Assembly (NCBI RefSeq): GCF_013003985.1
Contig: NZ_CP053073.1
Location: 3,286,001 to 3,350,000 of the forward strand
Length of the DNA stretch: 64,000 nt
Direction of reading: 5' to 3'
From: Usitatibacter palustris
GTDB lineage: Bacteria > Pseudomonadota > Gammaproteobacteria > Burkholderiales > Usitatibacteraceae
The notes beneath the pieces are model-generated. The model had not been told where the DNA came from. It was given only the letters and a program-made list of their open reading frames with translations, and ran no database searches. The position numbers and the translations under genes are program-made. Below, piece by piece: positions 30,416-41,053 of the stretch (its first letter is position 1; each line of letters begins with the position of its first letter).

Positions 30416-31029
30416 ACGTCGTCTTCAGCGCCGCCGGATTGAAGCGCCTGCGCACGTCGTGGATCATCCTCGCCCTGTCGATCGTCGTGGCCGCGGCGAT
30501 GGGTGCCAGCGGCCACTGGTTCCTCGAGCGCGAAAAGCGCGACAGCACGGCCTCGGGCCGCAAGCTCCAGGAAGCGCGCACGCGGCTCGAAGGCGTGCGC
30601 CGCGAGCGCGAGAACCTCATCGAGTCGGCCGAAGTGTTCCGCACGCTCGTCGATCGCGGCATGCTGCAATCGGAGCGGCGCCTCGAGATGATCGAGCGCG
30701 TCGACGAGCTGCGCATCCGCCACCGCATGCTCAACATCGAATACGAGATCGCGCCGCAGCGGCCGCTGCCCCTCGCCGGCGGACGGTCGTTCGCCTCGGT
30801 GGACGTGCTCGCGAGCCGCGTGAAGCTGAAGCTGCAGGCGCTGCATGAAGGCGATCTCCTGGGTTTCCTCGACGACTTCACCCGCTCGACGCAAGGCTTC
30901 TACCCGATCGACCGCTGCACGCTTCGCCGCATGGGCGATGTGGAAGGCACCGATGCGAGTCGTCCGCGCGTGGAAGGCGAGTGCACGCTCGAATGGATCA
31001 CGCTGAAGGAGAAGGGCCGTGCGGGCTAG
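30412..31029 (+). CDS. mshJ: MshJ/PilO-like inner-membrane assembly protein
   Basis: A 205-residue bitopic protein with one N-terminal helix (about 16-36), a charged coiled coil (about 38-80) and a periplasmic alpha/beta domain. The layout matches PilO/GspM/MshJ, which form the alignment complex with PilN-like partners. The C-terminal region (FTRSTQGFYPIDRCTLRRM) has a cysteine that may pair with the one in EGECTLEW. The start overlaps mshI by four bases. Confidence 0.7.
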   Translation: MNVVFSAAGLKRLRTSWIILALSIVVAAAMGASGHWFLEREKRDSTASGRKLQEARTRLEGVRRERENLIESAEVFRTLVDRGMLQSERRLEMIERVDELRIRHRMLNIEYEIAPQRPLPLAGGRSFASVDVLASRVKLKLQALHEGDLLGFLDDFTRSTQGFYPIDRCTLRRMGDVEGTDASRPRVEGECTLEWITLKEKGRAG

Positions 31030-31375
31030 CGCGCTCTTCGTCCTCGCCCTGGCGGCGGCCGCGCCCGCGGCGGCGCTCGAGATCGGCACGCTCTTCCACA
31101 CGCCCGAGGAGCGCCAGAAGCTCGACAGGATGCGCCGCGGCGAGCCCGAGCGCACGACCACCGCGCCGATGGAACGCACCACCGTGCCGCAGATCACCGG
31201 CTACGTGCAACGCAGCGACGGCAAGAACACGCTCTGGCTCGACGGCCAGCCGGTGCCGACGAACAACCCGCGTGCAACGCCGCTCCTTGATCCGCGCAAG
31301 GTGCAGGACGAAGGCCCGCAACTGCCGCCGCGCTCGATCCAGGCGCTTCCGCCCGCTCCCGAACCGAAGCGCTAG
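31019..31375 (+). CDS. mshK: Small secreted MshK-like pilus assembly protein
   Basis: A 118-residue secreted protein with a clear signal peptide (about 1-19, ending AAAL). The mature part starts EIGTLFHTPEERQKLDRMRR and contains ITGYVQRSDGKNTLWLDGQ, a short beta-rich motif seen in small periplasmic proteins of MSHA loci. The end is Pro-rich. The start is GTG inside the last codons of mshJ (11-base overlap). Its name rests mainly on gene order, and it could equally be called PilP-like. Confidence 0.55.
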   Translation: MRASALFVLALAAAAPAAALEIGTLFHTPEERQKLDRMRRGEPERTTTAPMERTTVPQITGYVQRSDGKNTLWLDGQPVPTNNPRATPLLDPRKVQDEGPQLPPRSIQALPPAPEPKR

Positions 31376-31383
31376 CCGCGCGA

Positions 31384-31407
31384 AATCGCGCACCGCGCCG
31401 CGCGATT
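31384..31407 (+). other. Perfect 8-bp inverted repeat after mshK
   Basis: AATCGCGC (31384-31391) and GCGCGATT (31400-31407) flank an 8-base loop, nine bases after the mshK stop. No T-run follows. It could reduce readthrough into the downstream prepilin-like genes, which would let them be expressed at a different level. The rest of the 96-base gap shows nothing else except a GAGGGGA about 11 bases before the next ATG. Confidence 0.4.
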
Positions 31408-31471
31408 CCGCGCTGCGTCCCGCAACCCCCGAAGCTAGTCTGGCGGCGTTGCCTCGAGGGGACGCCACGCC

Positions 31472-32839
31472 ATGCACCGGTCTCGACGCGAGCGGGGAGC
31501 GATCCTCGTCGCCTTCGCATTCACGCTTTCGCTGGGCCTGGCCGCGGCCCTGATGGGAATCGTCGCAACCCACACTTCACGCGCGGCGCGTGAACGCGCG
31601 AGCGACCGCGCGCTCGCCATCGCGAAGGAAGCGTTGATCGCCTACGCCGCGGGCCGCCCGCTCGATCCCGTCGTCGGACCGGGCTACCTTCCCTGCCCCG
31701 ATCTCGATGGCGACGGATGGGCCGAGGCAACCTGCGGTTCGCTCAACGGCGCGAGCGGCCAGTCGCAGCGGCTCGGACGCCTGCCGTGGAAAACTCTGGG
31801 GATCGCGGAGATCCACGACGGCTATGGCGAACTGCTGTGGTACGCCGTTTCAAGCAAGCACAAGGGTCTGCTCAACTGCGCGGCGAGCGCGACCTGCATC
31901 GACATGAACCCCGACGTCGCGCTCGGTACCATCAGCATTCGTGATGCGGGCGGCGCGCTCGTGAACGACGGCCGCATTGCCGATCCACGCCGCGCGAGCG
32001 AAGGCGGCGTGGCGGCCGTGATCTTCGCGCCCGGCCCGGCGATCGAGCGCCTCGAAGACGAAGCCGGCACGCGACGCCGGCTCCAGGTGCGCGGCTGCCG
32101 CGAGACCTGCGATCCCGCGGACTTTCTCGACAAGGCGCCCGGCGGCGACTTCGCGGATGAAGACAACGCCGACTTCATCGATCGCAACGACGGCGCGGGC
32201 CGTGGCGCGAACGCCGACGGCTTCATCCGCGGCCCGGTCCGCCTCAGGGGCGGCGCCCTCGCCGTGAACGACCGCCTGGTCACCGTGAGCTACGACGACC
32301 TCATGCCGCGCGTGATGCGGCGCGTGGCGCTCGAGATCGCGCATTGCCTTCGTTCGCGGCCCACGCTCCCTCCCCCCGCGCCCCTGTGCCGCAGCGGGAA
32401 CACGGCGCTCGCGTGGGAAGGCGCGACCGGCGCGGTGTTCGGACGGATTCCCGCCGGCGCGTTCTCCCATTGCACGATCGCGGACGGCACCGATCCGAAT
32501 TGGTGGCGATCGTGGCGGATGCACGTGTTCTATGCGACTTGCGACACGGACACGCCGTGCCTGAAGACGATCGGTCTTGAAGGTGTTGCCGTTGGCGAAG
32601 CCAGGCGCCTCGCGGTGCTGGTCGCGGGCGCGCCGCTCGGCGGGCAGGCGCGCACACCGGACGACGCGAGCGGCTGGCTCGAGCGCGAGCATCGCGAGCT
32701 CGCGCGCCGCAACCCCGATCCGGCTGCGCCGCAATGCGCGCCCGAGCCGGGCCGCGTTGCCTGCGCCGAAGGCTGCGATCGCCTGGTGCTTGCCCCGCGC
32801 AGCGCGACGTTCAACGACGTGCTCATCGCGCTCCCGTGA
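31472..32839 (+). CDS. Large prepilin-like protein with LPCP motif (first of a pair)
   Basis: A 455-residue protein of unknown function. A short basic leader ending in Gly (residue 9) precedes a hydrophobic helix (about 10-32). This is like a type IV prepilin but lacks Glu at mature position 5. After the helix come KEALIAYAAG (52-61), LPCP (73-76), LPWKTLGI (104-111) and DGYGELLWYAV (116-126). The same motifs occur in the next gene. The C-terminal 300 residues are Cys-rich (more than ten cysteines) and have an acidic, possibly metal-binding segment around DEDNADFIDRNDG. Its place at the end of the MSHA-like locus suggests a minor pilin or tip component. Confidence 0.7.
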   Translation: MHRSRRERGAILVAFAFTLSLGLAAALMGIVATHTSRAARERASDRALAIAKEALIAYAAGRPLDPVVGPGYLPCPDLDGDGWAEATCGSLNGASGQSQRLGRLPWKTLGIAEIHDGYGELLWYAVSSKHKGLLNCAASATCIDMNPDVALGTISIRDAGGALVNDGRIADPRRASEGGVAAVIFAPGPAIERLEDEAGTRRRLQVRGCRETCDPADFLDKAPGGDFADEDNADFIDRNDGAGRGANADGFIRGPVRLRGGALAVNDRLVTVSYDDLMPRVMRRVALEIAHCLRSRPTLPPPAPLCRSGNTALAWEGATGAVFGRIPAGAFSHCTIADGTDPNWWRSWRMHVFYATCDTDTPCLKTIGLEGVAVGEARRLAVLVAGAPLGGQARTPDDASGWLEREHRELARRNPDPAAPQCAPEPGRVACAEGCDRLVLAPRSATFNDVLIALP

Positions 32840-32850
32840 GCGGCGCTCCC

Positions 32851-33597
32851 ATGAAACACTCGGCCGCATTCACGCTCATCGAGCTGCTCGTGGCACTCGT
32901 GGTGATCACGATGCTGGTTGCGGGACTCGCCCTGCCGATCTCCGCGCAGGTGCAGTTGCGCCGCCAGGACGAAACGCGACGAACGCTCGAGGAGGCACGC
33001 GAAGCGCTCCTCGGCTTCGCCGCGGGGGCGGCGCGATTGCCCTGCCCGGCCACGGCCACGAGCCACGGCGAGGAGGCCTTTGCGCCCGGAGGAGACGCGA
33101 GCAATGGGCGTTGCGCCACGTTCCACGACGGATGGCTTCCGGCGGCGGCACTCGGTCTCACGCCGCTCGATGAGGCGGCGTTCCTGCGCGACGCGTGGGG
33201 CACTCGCATTCGCTACGCCGTCTTCGGCGACCGGCCCATCGAGGGCGTGGAGCACGCGCTCACACGGGCCCGGGGACTGCAGGCGGCCACCTTGCCGGGA
33301 CTCGGGGCCGCGCCTCACTACCTCATCATCTGCGCCTCGGGACAGGGCCTGGATGCGGCAAGCTGCGGCGCCGCCGCGAACCAGCTCACGCGGCGCGCGG
33401 CCTTCGTGGTCTTCTCCACCGGCCCGAACGGCGGAGGCATTCCGGGGCCGGACGAAACGCACAACCTCGATGGCGACGGGGTCTTCGTCTCGCACACGGC
33501 TTCGCAGGACCCCGTGAACCCCTTCGACGACCTTGTGACGTGGCTCCCGGTCCCCATGTTGATCAACAGGATGATCGCCGCCGGTCACCTGCCCTGA
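32851..33597 (+). CDS. Prepilin-like protein with LPCP motif (second of a pair)
   Basis: A 248-residue protein with a type IV prepilin N-terminus: leader MKHSAA, then [17 protein letters not shown] with Glu5. The residue before the cleavage point is Ala, not the usual Gly. After the helix it repeats the layout of the gene before it: [10 protein letters not shown] (50-59), LPCP (63-66), WLPAAALGL (95-103) and [12 protein letters not shown] (114-125). ATG 32851 is chosen; a GTG at 32836 overlapping the previous stop (GTGA) is possible. It could be the main pilin partner of the larger protein. Processing would need a prepilin peptidase encoded elsewhere. Confidence 0.75.
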   Translation: MKHSAAFTLIELLVALVVITMLVAGLALPISAQVQLRRQDETRRTLEEAREALLGFAAGAARLPCPATATSHGEEAFAPGGDASNGRCATFHDGWLPAAALGLTPLDEAAFLRDAWGTRIRYAVFGDRPIEGVEHALTRARGLQAATLPGLGAAPHYLIICASGQGLDAASCGAAANQLTRRAAFVVFSTGPNGGGIPGPDETHNLDGDGVFVSHTASQDPVNPFDDLVTWLPVPMLINRMIAAGHLP

Positions 33598-33615
33598 ATG
33601 CCCCCATCGAGGGGC

Positions 33616-33627
33616 CGGGAATTCCCG
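33616..33627. other. 12-bp perfect palindrome upstream of the folE2 promoter
   Basis: CGGGAATTCCCG ends five bases before the candidate -35 box of folE2 and 19 bases after the stop of the prepilin-like gene. It may be an operator or the stem of a weak terminator. No T-run directly follows. Confidence 0.35.
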
Positions 33628-33632
33628 ACTAC

Positions 33633-33661
33633 TTTACTCAACCATTCGGGCAGCCTATAAT
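33633..33661 (+). promoter_or_regulatory. Sigma-70-type promoter of folE2
   Basis: TTTACT (33633-33638) and a perfect TATAAT (33656-33661) are separated by 17 bases. The folE2 start is 28 bases further on, with AAGGGA (33678-33683) as ribosome binding site. It is the best sigma-70 match noticed in the window. Confidence 0.6.
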
Positions 33662-33688
33662 TTTTGTCCGCCCTCGAAGGGAAGCGCC

Positions 33689-34495
33689 ATGAACCAGCGC
33701 GACGCGAAACTCCCCATCGCCGACGTCCAAGCCAGTGCCGACACCCGGCAGTTGGCGATCGACCAGGTCGGCATCAAGTCCATCCGCCATCCCGTCCGGG
33801 TCGCCGAGCGCGCCGGCGGCGTCCAGCACACGGTCGCGATGTTCGACATGTACGTGGGCCTGCCGCACCAGTTCAAGGGCACGCACATGTCGCGGTTCGT
33901 GGAGATCCTCAACGCCCACGAGCGCGAGATCTCCCCGGACACGTTCCGCGTGATGCTGCGCGAGATGGTGAAGAAGCTCGAGGCCCAGAGCGGCCGCGTC
34001 GAGATGACCTTCCCGTACTTCGTGAACAAGAAGGCGCCGGTGTCGGGTGTGGCGAGCCTCATGGACTACGAGGTCACCTTCATCGGCGAGATCCAGGATG
34101 GCGTCGAGACCTTCACGCTGAAGGTCCTCGTGCCGGTGACGAGCCTGTGCCCCTGCTCCAAGAAGATCTCGGAGCGCGGCGCGCACAACCAGCGCTCGCA
34201 CGTGACGATCGCCGCGCGCACCAACGACTTCGTGTGGATCGAGGAGCTCATCGACGTGGTCGAGGGCCAGGCTTCGAGCGAGCTCTGGGGACTGCTCAAG
34301 CGCCCCGACGAGAAATACGTCACCGAGCACGCCTACGACAATCCCAAGTTCGTCGAGGACATGGTGCGCGACATCGCCGCGAAGCTGAACGGCGACAAGC
34401 GCGTCGACGGTTACGTGGTGGAGAGCGAGAACTTCGAGTCCATCCACAACCACTCGGCCTACGCGATGATCGCGAAACCGCCGGGCAAGGCCTAG
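33689..34495 (+). CDS. folE2: GTP cyclohydrolase IB
   Basis: A 268-residue FolE2-type enzyme that opens GTP to 7,8-dihydroneopterin triphosphate, the entry to tetrahydrofolate. Family segments: [58 protein letters not shown] (metal-ligand cysteine) and the C-terminal [13 protein letters not shown]. FolE2 can use metals other than zinc and replaces FolE in some bacteria under zinc limitation. No Zur box was recognised. Its stop shares a CTAG with the stop of the converging retropepsin-like gene. Confidence 0.96.
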   Translation: MNQRDAKLPIADVQASADTRQLAIDQVGIKSIRHPVRVAERAGGVQHTVAMFDMYVGLPHQFKGTHMSRFVEILNAHEREISPDTFRVMLREMVKKLEAQSGRVEMTFPYFVNKKAPVSGVASLMDYEVTFIGEIQDGVETFTLKVLVPVTSLCPCSKKISERGAHNQRSHVTIAARTNDFVWIEELIDVVEGQASSELWGLLKRPDEKYVTEHAYDNPKFVEDMVRDIAAKLNGDKRVDGYVVESENFESIHNHSAYAMIAKPPGKA

Positions 34496-35139
34496 AACCG
34501 CTTCGTCAGCACCAGGTTCGAGCCTTCGCGGACCATCTCGGTCCGGTTGAGGAAACTCATCCCGAGCAGCGCCGCGCCCATGCCCGGACCTTCCTTGACG
34601 GAGGCGTCCACGTTGAAGAGCGTGACGTCACCGATCCGGATGCTGTCGAGCTTCACGAGGAAGATCGGCACGCGGCGGCCGTCGGCGACGACGGAGTAGC
34701 CCGGCGCCCCCTTCTTGTAGTCGATCCCCAGGCGCGAAGCATCGTCGCTGCCCATCGAGACGAGCGTCGCGCCCGTGTCCACGAGGAACCGCTGGTGCAC
34801 GCCGTTCACCTGGCCATCCACGAAGTAATGGCCGCGTGAATCGGGCGCGAGCGTGACGCTGGTGCGGCTGCCGGTTTGCGCGGCCGATTCGAAGTGCTGG
34901 CCGATCTCGAGCGTCTGCTTCTTGCCGTCGACTTCGAGCGTGGCACCCTTGGCATCGACCGCGACGAGCACCACGCCTTCGAGGGTTTTCTGTCCGACGG
35001 AGAGGGTCCTCGGTGCGCCGCGGTTGATGGTGACCACCGCCTTGCCCGGGAAAAGGCCGATCACGTTCACCTCGGTCGCGAACGCGCTCGCGATGCCGAG
35101 CAGTGCGGTGAACGTGGCGAAGATAAGATGGCGCTTCAT
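34492..35139 (-). CDS. Secreted retropepsin-like aspartic protease
   Basis: A 215-residue protein with a signal peptide (about 1-21). The C-terminal half is a single-domain retropepsin-like fold with the active-site motif [12 protein letters not shown] (D121) and [10 protein letters not shown] near the end. One catalytic Asp per chain implies a dimer. The N-terminal half (about 24-95) carries a small beta domain ([16 protein letters not shown]). TIGR02281-type periplasmic clan AA proteases look similar; the target is unknown. Its ATG is only 15 bases from the divergent amidotransferase start. Confidence 0.85.
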   Translation of the reverse strand: MKRHLIFATFTALLGIASAFATEVNVIGLFPGKAVVTINRGAPRTLSVGQKTLEGVVLVAVDAKGATLEVDGKKQTLEIGQHFESAAQTGSRTSVTLAPDSRGHYFVDGQVNGVHQRFLVDTGATLVSMGSDDASRLGIDYKKGAPGYSVVADGRRVPIFLVKLDSIRIGDVTLFNVDASVKEGPGMGAALLGMSFLNRTEMVREGSNLVLTKRF

Positions 35140-35154
35140 GGGAGGAGGACCTGC

Positions 35155-35868
35155 GTGAAACCGGTTGTGATTTTCCGTCACGCCCGCACCGAAGGGCCGG
35201 GCCATTTTGCCACATTCCTCGACGCGAACCGGCTGCCCTGGCGGCTGGTGAAGCTCGATGAAGGCGAGGCTGTTCCGGCATCGAGCGAGGCGTTCGCGGG
35301 CATGGGATTCATGGGCGGACCGATGAGCGCCAACGACGAATTGCCGTGGACGCAGCCGGTGCTCGCGCTCATGCGCGACGCGGTGGCGCGCAAGGTTCCC
35401 GTGATCGGGCATTGCCTCGGCGGCCAGTTGCTGGCGCGCGCGCTCGGCGCCGAGGTGCGCGTGAACCCGGTGAAGGAGATCGGCTGGAACCGCGTCGAGG
35501 TCGAGGACAAGCCGCTCGCGAAGGACTGGTTCGGAGCCGACCTCACCGAATTCGTGACCTTCCAGTGGCACGGCGATACGTTCGCGATCCCCGCGACCGG
35601 CGAGCGGATCCTTCGCGGCACGCACTGCCCCAACCAGGCCTACGTCGTCGACGATCGCCACCTCGGGCTGCAATGCCACGTCGAGATGACGCCGGAGATG
35701 ATCCGCAGCTGGTGCGAGACGGGCGAGAGTGAGGTGCGCGAAGCGCGCACGAGCCCCGCCGTGCAGGACGTTGCGACGATGCAGGCCCAGATGCCCGCCC
35801 GCCTGCCCGCCCTGAACGACGTCGCGCAGCGCCTCTACCGGCGCTGGATCACGAAGCTCGTGCGCTAG
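35155..35868 (+). CDS. Class I glutamine amidotransferase (GuaA-like stand-alone domain)
   Basis: A 237-residue protein. The triad is C87 (IGHCLGGQL), H175 and E177 (LQCHVEMTPE). Stand-alone proteins of this type are annotated as GMP-synthase-like or gamma-glutamyl hydrolases, and some act in polyamine or amino-acid catabolism. The acceptor is not known. GTG at 35155 is chosen because GGAGGAGG (35141-35148) lies six bases upstream; the longer open frame is shadow of the divergent gene. Confidence 0.85.
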   Translation: MKPVVIFRHARTEGPGHFATFLDANRLPWRLVKLDEGEAVPASSEAFAGMGFMGGPMSANDELPWTQPVLALMRDAVARKVPVIGHCLGGQLLARALGAEVRVNPVKEIGWNRVEVEDKPLAKDWFGADLTEFVTFQWHGDTFAIPATGERILRGTHCPNQAYVVDDRHLGLQCHVEMTPEMIRSWCETGESEVREARTSPAVQDVATMQAQMPARLPALNDVAQRLYRRWITKLVR

Positions 35869-35872
35869 CGCT

Positions 35873-36727
35873 CTACTTCTTCACCAGCTCGACGCGGCGG
35901 TTCTTCGCGCGGCCCTCTTCGGTGCGATTGTCGGCGACCGGCTTCTCGGCGCCGAAGCCCGCGGCCGCGAGCCGCTTCGCATCGATGCCGCCGGCCACGA
36001 CGGCCGCCATCACGCTCTGCGCGCGCTTCTCCGAAAGCGTCTTGTTGGCCGCGGCCTGCCCGACGTTGTCGGTGTGGCCTTCGATCGAGATCTTCAGGTT
36101 CGGCGACGACTTGAGCGCCGCGACGATCTCCGCGACCGCCGCCTTGCCGTCGGCCTTCAGCTCCGCCTTGTTCGTATCGAAATTGATGTAGAGCGCGATG
36201 AAGCCATTCTTGTCGAGCTCATCGAGGAGCTTGTTCGCCTTGACGACCTGTTCGAGCGCGGCGACTTCGACGACCACGAGCTTGTAGCTCTGGGTGGGCG
36301 CGCTGAAGATGCCCGGTTCCACGCGAACCCAGACATCCTTGCCGCCGGTCGCGACGCGCAGCGTGACTTCACCGCCGTCACCTTCCTTGGGCAGGCGTTC
36401 GTAGACCACCTCGCCGCCAATGCCTTTGATCGCGTTCTGGTAGTTGCGCAGCACCTGGAGCGCGCTGGGCTGCTTCTGCGCGTCGTTGTGGAAGTAGGTG
36501 ATCGAGGTGACGTTGCCTTCGATGGACTTGCGAACCGGCTCCGCACCCTTGCTGCCGGTGGCGACCTCCACGGCGTTGAAGTTCTGCTCGTACTCGACGA
36601 TATGCGAGTTGGGAAAGCGCGTGAGCAGCGGGTGGTCCTTGGAGCCGCGAGCATCGTCGGGCTTCTGGGCCAGGACCGGGGCGGCAACGACGAGGGAAAC
36701 GATGGCGACAGCGAGGGCGAGGCGCAT
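35873..36727 (-). CDS. OmpA-family periplasmic protein
   Basis: A 284-residue protein with a signal peptide (about 1-20). The C-terminal OmpA/Pal domain (about 175-284) shows INFDTNKAELKADG, ISIEGHTDNVG and the final KNRRVEL peptidoglycan-binding segment. The N-terminal half (about 25-165) is not a barrel. Its NSHIVEYEQNFNAVEVATG opening resembles uncharacterised DUF4892-like regions, so this is probably a soluble peptidoglycan-binding protein. It ends four bases from the converging amidotransferase gene and is transcribed away from yajQ. Confidence 0.85.
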   Translation of the reverse strand: MRLALAVAIVSLVVAAPVLAQKPDDARGSKDHPLLTRFPNSHIVEYEQNFNAVEVATGSKGAEPVRKSIEGNVTSITYFHNDAQKQPSALQVLRNYQNAIKGIGGEVVYERLPKEGDGGEVTLRVATGGKDVWVRVEPGIFSAPTQSYKLVVVEVAALEQVVKANKLLDELDKNGFIALYINFDTNKAELKADGKAAVAEIVAALKSSPNLKISIEGHTDNVGQAAANKTLSEKRAQSVMAAVVAGGIDAKRLAAAGFGAEKPVADNRTEEGRAKNRRVELVKK

Positions 36728-36771
36728 GCGAGCTCCTTGGATGAAGGGGTGCGGCCGCGAGGCCGCGGCGT

Positions 36772-37263
36772 TCAGTCGCGGAAGTTTTCGAAGGCGACCG
36801 GAATGTCGGTCACCTTGGATCGCACCAGGGCGATCGCTTCCTGCAGCAGGTCCTTCTTGGCGCCCGTCACGCGCACGACCTCGCCCTGGATCGAGGCCTG
36901 CACCTTCAGCTTCGCGTCCTTGATGTGCTGGACGATCTTCTTGGCGGTGGGTTGATCCACGCCTTTTTTAACCGTGATCTTCTGCTTGACCTTGTCGCCG
37001 CCGATCTTCTCGACCGAACCGATGTCGAGGAAGCGAATATCGACGCCGCGCTTGGCGAACTTGCCCGTCATCACGTCGCGCACCTGGCCCAGCTTGAAGT
37101 CGTCGTCCGCGAAGGCCGTGATCTCGTGCTCCTTCTCCTTCAGCTCGAGGCGCGCGTCCGACCCCTTGAAGTCGTAGCGATTGGCGATTTCCTTGTTGGC
37201 GGTATCGAGGGCGTTCTTCACCTCGACCATGTTGGCTTCGCTGACGATATCGAATGAAGGCAT
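36772..37263 (-). CDS. yajQ: YajQ-family nucleotide-binding protein
   Basis: A 163-residue YajQ protein with the standard opening [19 protein letters not shown] and the conserved [12 protein letters not shown] and [20 protein letters not shown] segments. The family has two RNP-like ferredoxin folds. A Xanthomonas member binds c-di-GMP, and others bind nucleotides or RNA. The start has no close alternative. It lies 44 bases upstream of the OmpA-like gene and 21 bases downstream of argG, all on the minus strand. Confidence 0.95.
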   Translation of the reverse strand: MPSFDIVSEANMVEVKNALDTANKEIANRYDFKGSDARLELKEKEHEITAFADDDFKLGQVRDVMTGKFAKRGVDIRFLDIGSVEKIGGDKVKQKITVKKGVDQPTAKKIVQHIKDAKLKVQASIQGEVVRVTGAKKDLLQEAIALVRSKVTDIPVAFENFRD

Positions 37264-37284
37264 GTCGGTCTCCTTTGCGTGCGA

Positions 37285-38501
<1,217 letters not shown>

Positions 38502-38505
<4 letters not shown>

Positions 38506-39416
38506 GATTCGACCTTTCCAAGAAGCAGGTATTCCATCAGCGCCTTCTGGACATGGAGCCGGTTCTCCGCCTCCTCCCAGACCACGCTTTGCGGGCCGTC
38601 CACGACGTCGGCCGCGACTTCCTCCCCGCGATGCGCGGGCAGGCAATGCATGAAGAGGGCGTCGTCGCGCGCGACCTTCATGATCGCGCCATCGACCATG
38701 AAGCCCGCGAACGCCGCCTGGCGCGCCGCATTCTCGGCTTCGAAGCCCATGCTGGTCCACACGTCGGTGGTCACGAGGTCCGCGCCCTTCGCCGCATCGC
38801 GCGGGTTCGAGAACATCTCGAGGTGCGCCTTCGCGACACCCGAAGCGCGGGCCGGCGCGAGGTCGTAGCCCGTGGGGCTCGCGACGTTCAGCTTGAAGCC
38901 AAGGAGCGGCGCGGCCTCGAGCCAGGTGTTGCACATGTTGTTCGAATCTCCGATCCACGCCACCGTCTTGTCCTGGATCGGCCCGCGGTGTTCCTGGTAG
39001 GTGTGGATGTCGCCCAGCACCTGGCACGGATGGTAATCGTTGGTGAGGCCGTTGATCACCGGCACGCGCGAGTGCGCCGCGAAGCGCTCTAGGTTCGAGT
39101 GCTCGAAGGTGCGGATCATCACGATGTCGACCATGCGCGTGATGACGCGCGCCACGTCCTCGATCGGCTCGCCGCGCCCGAGCTGCGTTTCGCCCATGTT
39201 GAGGACGATCGACGAGCCGCCGAGCTGGTAGATGCCCGCCTCGAAAGAGACGCGCGTGCGCGTCGAGCTCTTCTCGAAGACCATCGCGAGCATGCGGTCG
39301 ACGAGCGGCTGGTAGGCGACGTAGTTCTTGAAGCGCTCTTTGAGGATCCGGGTGCGCGCGAACAGGTGCTCGAGGTCCGCGCGGTCGAGATCCGAGAAGC
39401 GAAGGAAATGCTTCAT
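38502..39416 (-). CDS. argF: Ornithine carbamoyltransferase
   Basis: A 304-residue carbamoyltransferase. Carbamoyl-phosphate motif SSTRTR, the HPCQVLGD loop and the ornithine-binding [12 protein letters not shown] with the catalytic Cys are all present. The length fits the anabolic enzyme. The start ATG at 39416 overlaps argD (ATGA), and its end overlaps argG. It makes citrulline for ArgG. Confidence 0.97.
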
Positions 39417-40609
39417 GCCGCCGCGGCGGCCGCCTCGGCCAGGAATTCCTTGACGAGGGGAACGAGGAGGCCCAGCAGCTCGCGCGACTGCGCGTCGCCG
39501 TAGATGAGCGGCGGCACGAGGCGGATCACGGAATCGGCGGTGACGTTGGTCACGAGCCCGCGCTCGAGTGCACGCTTGACGATCGCACCGCAGGGGCGAT
39601 CGAGCTCGACGCCGATCATGAGGCCCATGCCGCGGATGTCCTTCACGCCGGCCACGCCGGCGAGCCCGCTCTTGAGGCCTTCCATCACGATCTCGCCCTG
39701 GCGCGCCGCGTTCGCGAGCATGCCGTCCTTCTCGAGGATCTCGAGCGTCGCCAGGCCCGCGACGGAAACCAGCGGCCCGCCGCCAAAAGTCGTTCCGTGG
39801 TTGCCGGGCTTGAACACGCTCGCGGCCACGCCGCGCGCGAGACACGCTCCGATCGGGATGCCCGAGCCCAGGCCCTTGGCGAGCGGCATGACGTCAGGAA
39901 CGACGTCGGTCCATTGATGGGCGAACCACTTGCCCGTGCGGCCGATGCCGCTCTGCACTTCGTCGATCATCAGCAGCCACTGCTTGCGGTCGCAGATCTC
40001 GCGAAGCTTGCGCAGGTAATCGGCGTTCGCGACGTTGATGCCGCCTTCGCCCTGGAGCACTTCCATCAGGATCGCGACGACCGAAGGGTTGTGCTCGGCC
40101 ACGCGCTCGATGGCGCCCAGATCGTTGTAGGGCACGCGCACGAAGCCGCCCATGAGGGGCTCGAAGCCCGCCTGCGCCTTGCGCGAACCCGTGGCCGACA
40201 GCGTGGCCAGCGTGCGGCCATGCCAGGCCTTCTCCATCACGATGATCTGCGAGTTCTCCACGCCGCGCTGGTGGCCGTAGAGGCGCGCCAGCTTGATCGC
40301 GCACTCGTTGGCTTCCGCGCCGGAGTTCGCGAAGAACGCGTTGTCCATCTTCGCGAGCGCGCAGACCTTGGCCGCGAGCGCTTCCTGCTCGGGCACGGTG
40401 AAATGGTTGGAGATGTGGATGAGGCGGCCGGCCTGCTCGTTGATGCGTCGCGTGTATTCCGGGTGGGCGTAGCCCAGCCCGTTCACGGCGATGCCGGCGA
40501 GCGCGTCGAGGTAGCGCTTGCCCTGCGTATCAAAAAGGTACGCACCTTCGCCCCGCGCGAAAGCGACGGGGTTGGGCGCATAGGTGGCCATCAAATGCGA
40601 CGCGCTCAT
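39413..40609 (-). CDS. argD: Acetylornithine aminotransferase
   Basis: A 398-residue class III PLP aminotransferase. Conserved parts: the [15 protein letters not shown] phosphate loop, [15 protein letters not shown] and the PLP lysine in [14 protein letters not shown]. The start ATG at 40609 has GGAGG seven bases upstream. It may also act as succinyldiaminopimelate aminotransferase, as in other bacteria. The arg genes here (D, F, G) are split from argA at 60-61 kb. Confidence 0.94.
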   Translation of the reverse strand: MSASHLMATYAPNPVAFARGEGAYLFDTQGKRYLDALAGIAVNGLGYAHPEYTRRINEQAGRLIHISNHFTVPEQEALAAKVCALAKMDNAFFANSGAEANECAIKLARLYGHQRGVENSQIIVMEKAWHGRTLATLSATGSRKAQAGFEPLMGGFVRVPYNDLGAIERVAEHNPSVVAILMEVLQGEGGINVANADYLRKLREICDRKQWLLMIDEVQSGIGRTGKWFAHQWTDVVPDVMPLAKGLGSGIPIGACLARGVAASVFKPGNHGTTFGGGPLVSVAGLATLEILEKDGMLANAARQGEIVMEGLKSGLAGVAGVKDIRGMGLMIGVELDRPCGAIVKRALERGLVTNVTADSVIRLVPPLIYGDAQSRELLGLLVPLVKEFLAEAAAAAA

Positions 40610-40632
40610 GACAGGGCCTCCAAGAAACGCCA

Positions 40633-40653
40633 ACGGCGGCATCGCGCCGCCGT
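40633..40653 (-). terminator. Hairpin between rpsT and argD
   Basis: ACGGCGGC (40633-40640) and GCCGCCGT (40646-40653) form a perfect 8-bp stem with a 5-base loop. It lies 26 bases after the rpsT stop on the minus strand. The following bases are only weakly T-rich (TTGGCGTTTCTTGG), so termination may be partial. Confidence 0.45.
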
Positions 40654-40678
40654 CGGAAGAAAAACGATTATTGCGCGG

Positions 40679-40951
40679 TTAGGCTTGCTTGGCGAGCGCC
40701 TTGACGCGCTTCGCGAGGCGGCTCTTGTGTCGAGCGGCCTTGTTCCTGTGGATGATTTTTCGGCTCGCCATGCGGTCGATGGTGGAGCTTTCCTTGTCGA
40801 GCGAGGTGGCAGCCGCCTTCGCGTCGCCCACGCCGATGGCCTTCTGGACCTTCTTGATGGCGGAACGGAGGGTGGTGCGCAGGCTCATGTTGGAAGCGCG
40901 CTGCTGGGTGGACTTGCGGGCGCGTTTTGCAGCCTGCTTTGTGTTGGCCAT
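40679..40951 (-). CDS. rpsT: 30S ribosomal protein S20
   Basis: A 90-residue basic S20 protein with the typical opening [18 protein letters not shown] and the C-terminal [20 protein letters not shown]. It binds 16S rRNA at the bottom of the body. It is divergent from murJ, as in many proteobacteria, with 102 bases between. Confidence 0.98.
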   Translation of the reverse strand: MANTKQAAKRARKSTQQRASNMSLRTTLRSAIKKVQKAIGVGDAKAAATSLDKESSTIDRMASRKIIHRNKAARHKSRLAKRVKALAKQA

Positions 40952-41014
40952 TGTCGTGGGTCCTAATCAGTCTGATTCGAAGGAACAGCTTCAAGGTGCG
41001 AAAATCGAGCCTGC

Positions 41015-41020
41015 TATGAT
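41015..41020 (+). promoter_or_regulatory. Candidate -10 element for murJ-ribF-ileS-lspA-ispH
   Basis: TATGAT lies 33 bases before the murJ TTG start. A -35 match is weak (TTCAAG at 40990-40995, spacing 19). The region is shared with the divergent rpsT promoter. Confidence 0.3.
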
Positions 41021-41053
41021 ACCGCACTTGTCCATACAAAACAAAGCCCTAGG

